In this document: piece by piece, positions 58,588 through 64,000 of the stretch
Numbering within the stretch: position 1 is the first letter of the stretch
How the letters are laid out: every line of letters starts with the position of its first letter
From: Collybia mongolica
Lineage: Eukaryota; Basidiomycota; Agaricomycetes; Agaricales; Clitocybaceae
Reading direction: 5' to 3'
DNA length: 64,000 nucleotides
NCBI GenBank assembly: GCA_013420905.1
Contig: JAAXNY010000004.1
Coordinates: 4,464,001-4,528,000, forward strand
Made by a program: the position numbers and the translations under genes
The notes under the pieces: model-generated
Database searches by the model: none
The model's input: only the letters and a program-made list of their open reading frames with translations
What the model was told of the DNA's origin: nothing

Positions 58588-59646
58588 TTACGCCCTGACT
58601 CGGCCAGCAGAAGCGTTAGCGCCAAACACATGGGTTGAGCGAACACCACGGATCTCTTCAGAATATGTTCGACCATGAGTTGGGTTCGTGCCAATCACTG
58701 TTCCCCCGATACCATACTCCGAATGCGTCACGATTTCCTTGGGGGACTCCACGAAGATCTCGGGAACATCTACATCCATCTTATCTGCCTCACTGTCATC
58801 ATCGTTATCTCCTCTTCCGATCTCGTCCTTGCTAAATTTTGGGGTTATCGGGACGGCTCTGATGTCGATACTCTCAAAATCCGTCAGAAATTGTAGAAAT
58901 GCTTCATCGGGATCAGTGTATCCGTGATCTCCGTCGGAACGTGGTGTAAGGTCCTCAATGGACTGGTAAGACCCCCGGCCCAGTTCGGCCCTTTCCTCCA
59001 TGAAAAGCACGAGGTTTGGCAGTCCCTCTGCCTCTCCAACTCGAGATCTCTCCTCAGAACCCGCAATTACACCTGACTTTGGGCACGCTTCGTCGTCGGC
59101 GTCGTCCTCGAGGCGTAAGTACACTCTCCTACTGACACTTTCGCGGGGAAGAAGGACCGTTCCGGGCGTTAACCCGTGGGCACTTGACACGTTATTATGG
59201 ATCTCCCCCCTACTCATAATCATGTCGTTTCGAAGGACATCAAGAGGTCCTGATACCTCGCCTTGCATTATTGACCGCGCCGTGATTGATAGTGGTGTTT
59301 TGGGGGTATGAGAAGCCGTTACGTACGTGTAAGGGCACGAGTATATCAGTGATTCTGTTGACGTTCTTATAATTAACCATCCTTCTATTCACTCTGACGT
59401 TTTGTTGGCCACAAAAAGGATGTCAAGTTTGTTTGGAGAAGACTGACAATAGCTGCTAGTATAGCGCACTAAGTGTGTGGGATCAAGCGCCCAGACAACA
59501 AAAAGAATAATCAATTGATTGATCATGACGAATGTTCGAATGACTATCAATAGACGAAGAGTATGATACCAAGAAGGAAACATGAATGCACCAGCAAGGA
59601 AGGTTGTCAACAATTGGGCGTCTAGAATATGATCAGACACAAACAA
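58588..59646 (-). CDS. Tandem paralogue pair of unknown function, member 1
   Basis: Main open part 58588-59268 (226 codons including stop), with a likely upstream exon in 59389-59646. The upstream part is hydrophobic (LLTTFLAGAFMF, LIVIRTFVMINQLIILFVVW), so a membrane anchor is likely; the joining intron is not certain. The main part is acidic and shares SRRVYLRLEDD, then GLPNLVLF, YQSIED and DKMDVDVPE with member 2 at 59809-60735 (GRRVYLSLEDE, GLRNLMAF, HQSTED, ERMNVDVEA). Clearly a local duplication. It lacks the about 110-residue helical region seen in member 2, apparently deleted. No family recognised. Confidence 0.5.
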
Positions 59647-59808
59647 AATAATTACTTGTAATCAGGATCGTTCTAGCCTTTGGTGACTCGGTCACTTGAT
59701 CATACCCTCAGAGTCGGATGCATTGAGTTGGACGGACACCATGAACATCCTCAGGGACTTGAACGTCTGACCAGAGACTAGCGCGCGCCAAGTAAGTCTA
59801 TGTTTGTA

Positions 59809-60735
59809 TTATACTCCAAAGTTGCCACAATTCACCTCAATAGCTTCCACATCTACATTCATCCTTTCGGTCCCATCATCATAATTATAATCTCCTTCGA
59901 TCCCAACGTCGCTAGGGAGGGCTAATGTATCAGCACCCCCGAGGCCTTTCAGGCTTTGCCAGAATACTTCGTCCTCGGTAGATTGGTGAGGCGCTTGGTC
60001 CAACTTTTTATCCATGTCATTGGAGCTCAACGTTCGGAAAGCCATGAGGTTTCGTAATCCATGCGCTTCTTCAAACTGTCGTTCTTCCTTAGATGCAGCT
60101 CCGTTCGTGTTTTCTGGAATGCCCTCTAGAAGAAGTGCGCCACATGACGGGCTGCCTTCAATCTCCATAACTTCGTGGGGGCGCTTGGCTACCTCAGGCT
60201 CGGGGCCTGATATTGTTCCACGTTGCGTTCCTTCGTCCTCGAGGCTCAAGTACACCCTCCTGCCAATGTCTCCGTGGGGGGAGGCTGTTCTGGGTATCGT
60301 ATCGCGGGCGCCTAACACGTCATTGTAAGTCCCACCCCTACCGGGCTGTGTGTCGTCTTTAATAGCGCATCCGAAATCTTCTCTTGTGTTGTGTTTGTCG
60401 CTGATATACTGCTCCTCCATCACTTTGGCGCAACTCGGCAAGTTTATAACATCCATCGCTAATCCGATGAACTGGGCTATGACATTGCATTCTTCGACAG
60501 AGAGGTCGTGCTCCATGCATCTGAGTAAGGACTGTTCGTCGGGAATTTTGACGATTCGTATCGCATCCCTAAGTGCGGCGACTGTCGATGATGGGGTCTG
60601 GAGAAACATTTGGTGTTGGGTTGTGAATGATTCGATGTTAAATTTTAACGTTTTTGACCATTCCCTTATTAGTTCCGGGGTTTTGTTGACCACAACAATA
60701 ATCCGTTTAGTTGTTGAGTCAGGATGACAGAACAA
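59809..60735 (-). CDS. Tandem paralogue pair of unknown function, member 2
   Basis: 308-residue open frame. N-terminal part (VVVNKTPELIREWSKTLKFN, VAALRDAIRIVKIPDEQSLL, LSVEECNVIAQFIGLAMDVI) looks helical. The second half is acidic and Ser/Gly-rich and resembles member 1. Hydrophobic codons just upstream (about 60740-60900) suggest a membrane-anchoring exon as in member 1, but frame joins there are unclear. Not recognised as a known family. Confidence 0.5.
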   Translation of the reverse strand: MFCHPDSTTKRIIVVVNKTPELIREWSKTLKFNIESFTTQHQMFLQTPSSTVAALRDAIRIVKIPDEQSLLRCMEHDLSVEECNVIAQFIGLAMDVINLPSCAKVMEEQYISDKHNTREDFGCAIKDDTQPGRGGTYNDVLGARDTIPRTASPHGDIGRRVYLSLEDEGTQRGTISGPEPEVAKRPHEVMEIEGSPSCGALLLEGIPENTNGAASKEERQFEEAHGLRNLMAFRTLSSNDMDKKLDQAPHQSTEDEVFWQSLKGLGGADTLALPSDVGIEGDYNYDDGTERMNVDVEAIEVNCGNFGV

Positions 60736-60978
60736 AAAACAGTCAATTGGTCAAGGTGAACGACAACGATTTCGGGGGCTAGTACAAAGAAGGAAACTAA
60801 GGAATACTATATGCTCAAGCAAGAAAAAAGGAGATAATGAACAACAGGGCGTAATATGCAGGTCGGGCGACATAATAATCGTTATGATGGATATTATTCG
60901 GGTCAACATATTGGTTATTGTCATCTAACTAAGATAGAGAATTCAGTCTTTTCAGTGTTCAGACAACAGAAGATACTC

Positions 60979-61572
60979 TCACCTTGAAACCTGCCAATAG
61001 AACACGGGATCTTCCTCATAGATGCACTCTAATGTGCACATCTTCGTCTCCTTGTCGAGCTTGCATCGGCGGATATTGACGTCGTTGTACGCTTCCTCGC
61101 CTTCCACTTCTTCAGCATCTGTCGTGTGGTATCCCTTATAACAATATCCTAAGCGATCGAGATTTCGAAAGTCGTCGTTACCGGCCCCCACTTCCTCTAG
61201 TTCCACCGCAGGTCCGCAGCATGTGGACGTGTACCCGTACACATTTTCATATCTAGAGACCTCCCCCGTGAATATGGGTTCGGTGTCGAAGACGTGCGGG
61301 ATGATGCATTCCGAGGGCCCGTTAGACTCATCCGTGAAGGCGTCGTGGCACCGAACGCAGTGTTGTTCGGCCTGCTGCCCATCCTTCATAGCTTTGTAAT
61401 TCGGCGCTTCGGCGAGTGCCTTGGCAGCGTCGACGAAGTTGGACACGAGGGGGAGGTCAGTGTCGTCGAAGTGCACATTCTCGAGGAAGTGGACGACGTC
61501 TTTAGGGAAGGAGTGCGGCAAGGCCTTGGCGGCCTTCGTAAGGGTAGTCACAGTTGGGAGAGATGTGGACAT
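60979..61572 (-). CDS. Cys/His-rich hypothetical protein
   Basis: 197 aa, single exon as read; the stop overlaps a possible donor (TCAAG|GTGAGA at about 60980), so the true end may lie in another exon.
Seen: helical N-terminus, then a possible zinc-binding segment with CVRCHDAF, ECIIPHVFD, an aromatic spacer (YENVYGYTSTCCGPAVE), YCYKGYHTT, and further cysteines (RRCKLD, MCTLECIYEE). The C-x2-C-H ... C-x3-H ... CC pattern suggests metal binding, which is inference. The antisense frame at 61294-61908 is a shadow. Confidence 0.6.
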   Translation of the reverse strand: MSTSLPTVTTLTKAAKALPHSFPKDVVHFLENVHFDDTDLPLVSNFVDAAKALAEAPNYKAMKDGQQAEQHCVRCHDAFTDESNGPSECIIPHVFDTEPIFTGEVSRYENVYGYTSTCCGPAVELEEVGAGNDDFRNLDRLGYCYKGYHTTDAEEVEGEEAYNDVNIRRCKLDKETKMCTLECIYEEDPVFYWQVSR

Positions 61573-63642
61573 GGCAAGTTGGATAGTCGTCTGAGGTCTG
61601 GGGTCGTTTGGGGGTTGTTGCTTTGGGATGGGTTGATAAGGAGTCGATCTCGCTGCTCCTTATATGTACAGAGTACGACCGACGCCACTGGTCAAGGCAT
61701 CGGCCACGAAAGTAATGGCCATTGGAGAAAGTTGCGGGACGAAAGATTCCTTTGGTGGTCCTTTGCAACGTTCTTTATTTTCAGGTCGGCCTTCAGCGCT
61801 TCAGGGTTGAAAGGGAGCAACAAAGGGATCATCGTGGAGTTGTGGCCCTGGAATATGTTGTTATGCCAGGGAGGGAACCTTCCTTGCGGGGTGGCGCAGT
61901 TTTTGTAGAGGCCTTAACAGAAGAATGGGACGAAACGTGTTCAGCAAGCCATTGCGAAATTGGCTTTCGGTCAGCGGGCCGCGGTACCGATTCCGCTGAG
62001 CTTGTATATATGTGCCGAGTACGCCTGATGCCACCGTACGCGTACGTGACTCCCGAAGAATACACGATGCGAGAGATACTTGCTGGGTCTGGACGACCAG
62101 ACGTGGCGCATACGAGGAATACAATGTTTTCCGCTGTCCAGGGGGCCTTCTCAACCAATATTTCCTCAGCAATATCCCGAAAGTTCGGCATCAGTTGGCA
62201 ATCCCTGATCCGGATTAGGCTGTGTAGGCTGAAGGCACGATTTTCACCATGAGTAGGTCCTATGCCTGCCGTCTGACCAACACTGGTCGCATTGTTTTAA
62301 CTCGTATTCGACCAACACAGCCAGTGCCTATTTCTCATGGAGCACGAGAAGGGCAACCGAAACTATCTTCTCCATCTGTTAACCGCAGTGGGCCTAGGAC
62401 ACCACGAACCGTCCTGACACCTTGAGTCTCTATCATGGTCCGTTGAAACCCGACATTAGCGCACGATGGCGTTCTGTTATTCACTCCGATCTCCAAGTTC
62501 ACAAATGCAAGAGGCCGGGGCATTGAGCATTGAGTTTTTGGATATGGTGGAGTGCCGTGAACTTGGCTGGAATGCTTGAGAGTGCGAGAACATTCTGACA
62601 ATAGTAGTAGCAATAAGAAACTAGGTTGACATTAGGAAAACCATGAGAAATTGCCGTTCTCTGTTTAGTTGTAGGTGTTAGTGGGGATAAGCGTTTCGGC
62701 CAAACACAAAACCTTTCTTCCACTAGCACTTCCTTCGACGCGATTCGACGCGTTTGCGAGACTTATTCGACAGATATTCAAGTCTGCTGGAAGATACATG
62801 AAATGGCTCGGCGTAATTCTGCAGCGAATTCTCATTGATCATGCGCATCAAATGCGCAAATAGGTGTGGTACGTGACCTTCTCGAGTGCGTAACATCCTC
62901 GACGAACTGAATGCCATACCAGACCTAGACATTCGCATTCGATGTCTTTTATCTATTATTCGTCATGATAGGTGGTTTTCCAGACTTATGGTCGGCTCTT
63001 GGTTCCTTACGTGCCTTGAAAAAAGGCGTAGGAGCGCTGTTTGGCGACATCCTCGTTCAAACAGGGAAATAAAGCTGTTGTGAAAGGAGTGGAAAAGCCG
63101 TCATTGGGTATGCCGAAGGCCCTGTGGAAAAGTTTGACATTAAGTATATAATTCCGTTAATGCTCCAAAGTGACGATGTTCTCCAGCACCGCCTTCGTCT
63201 ATCGCCCGCCAGTATTTTTCCTGCATTCACTGCAGCAAGTCTGGTCAAGAACTCTACTAGCGCATGCAAGGATATCACTATGGTTAACAAGGAGCAATGG
63301 GGCGATTTCTGGCCATTCTTGATGAGGGAAACGACCCATGAAGGAGTGCGGTTTTGCGGAGGGCGTATTCGGAGTGGTGCGTTATAAGATATTATTATGA
63401 TAGGGCCCTTGAAAACATCACCAACACCACAGCCCTCCTCGACATATATTCCCAAAACACTCTATTCGGAAATGATTCCACCCAGTTGAAGGGAACGTCG
63501 GAGTTACGGTCCCACCACCCATCACACCTATTAACTGCCAAGCCCCCACCCACCCGTATCTCAACAGCCTCGTGCCCTTCATAAATCTTCGATCCCAACT
63601 ACTCTTAATTCTCCAAACCTGAATTTTTTTTGCCCCTCATAC
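61573..63642. other. Region with unresolved coding remnants
   Basis: No gene I can name. Opposite frames at 61722-62252 (plus) and 61829-62191 (minus; PNFRDIAEEILVEKAPWTAE) compete and neither shows a known motif. A plus-strand stretch 62920-63387 reads protein-like (GALFGDILVQTGK, then after one TAA at 63070 VIGYAEGPVEKFDIKYIIP and KEQWGDFWPFLMRET), which may be a broken or intron-containing gene. The last 250 bp are probably the promoter of the metallophosphoesterase gene. Confidence 0.4.
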
Positions 63643-64000
63643 ATGCTCAAGAAGCTAGGCGGTGCATTCAATAAAGCCAGAGGTCGCCAAATCAACATTC
63701 TCACGCCTCAATCCAATCTTTTTCCAGACTCCACAACCATGTCGGTTTCATACACGCCACACACCCTTGTCTCGTCCTCTGCGTGCGTGCACTTTGAGTA
63801 CGACCCCGCAGACGTCCCGCCGATTCCCTTGACCTCGGTCGACGGAGAAACTTGTCGGTGGACCCGCTTCGTGTGCATCAGCGACACGCACGCGCGCACG
63901 TTCCCGGTCCCACCCGGGGATGTGCTACTGCATTCGGGGGACCTGACGAATACGGGGAAGGTGGAAGAGTTCAGGCGGACAATGGAGTGGCTTTGTAGCC
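63643..64000 (+). CDS. Metallophosphoesterase (calcineurin-like), N-terminal part
   Basis: Calcineurin-like metallophosphoesterase; two-metal phosphoesterase of the fungal MPPED-like group, substrate unknown. Frame open from ATG 63643 to the window end, about 119 codons. An alternative start is at 63739 (MSVSYTP).
Seen: the first metal-binding motif in RFVCISDTHAR and the second in VLLHSGDLTNTGKVEEF, with the expected spacing of about 20 residues. The gene continues past the window edge, so the NH and GH motifs are not visible. Confidence 0.88.
   Translation, partial: MLKKLGGAFNKARGRQINILTPQSNLFPDSTTMSVSYTPHTLVSSSACVHFEYDPADVPPIPLTSVDGETCRWTRFVCISDTHARTFPVPPGDVLLHSGDLTNTGKVEEFRRTMEWLCS

Noticed and set aside
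61294..61908. 204-aa plus-strand frame
   Set aside because: Antisense to the Cys/His-rich gene 60979-61572; composition Gly/Val/Arg-rich, as expected of a shadow.

Overview
The window looks like genomic DNA of a filamentous basidiomycete, most likely an Agaricomycete. Genes carry many spliceosomal introns of about 45-60 nt (GT-AG, a few GC-AG), and the gene families are typical mushroom ones: UTP20, geranylgeranyl-diphosphate synthase, G-domain GTPase, dynamin-like GTPase, DUF4246, DAL5-type MFS, CRY-DASH, RTA1, calpain and F-box/LRR expansions. Tnp2-type and hAT transposons are also typical. I cannot fix the order or species from sequence alone. All exon models were read by eye from splice signals and frame continuity; the full models given here sum to whole codons.

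Layout. 1-2.8 kb: UTP20 (minus, cut by the window edge) and a GGPP synthase (plus) fire divergently from a 325-bp shared region. 4.0-8.1 kb: a P-loop GTPase gene holds the most unusual feature of the window, a run of at least 33 consecutive 3-nt microexons separated by related introns of 54-78 nt. 8.1-25.3 kb: a repeat-rich block with two related hAT elements (8779-10242 and 24120-25320, the latter carrying a captured foreign fragment), a third hAT relic (20585-21404), and a set of genes that look transposon-linked: a 232-aa acidic-tailed protein, an Spt5/KOW-like protein, and a Tnp2 transposase. A 110-bp-arm inverted repeat lies between the last two. AT-rich tandem repeats flank this set on both sides.

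26-36.5 kb: ordinary gene-rich DNA with a dynamin-like GTPase, two small cysteine-rich secreted paralogues, a DUF4246 protein and a coiled-coil protein. 36.5-39.8 kb is gene-poor with F-box relics. 39.8-47.7 kb: an MFS transporter with 21 exons, CRY-DASH and an RTA1-family membrane protein. 47.9-54.7 kb: a tandem family of F-box/LRR genes (two intact, one decayed). 55.5-58.2 kb: a calpain-type protease. 58.6-61.6 kb: two tandem paralogues of unknown function and a Cys/His-rich protein. The window ends inside a metallophosphoesterase gene.

Housekeeping genes (UTP20 for ribosome assembly, GGPPS for isoprenoids) sit at one edge. The middle is a silenced-looking, CpG-depleted transposon island that reaches into the GTPase gene. 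The right half is accessory: membrane transport, light/DNA-repair, secreted peptides and fast-evolving F-box genes.
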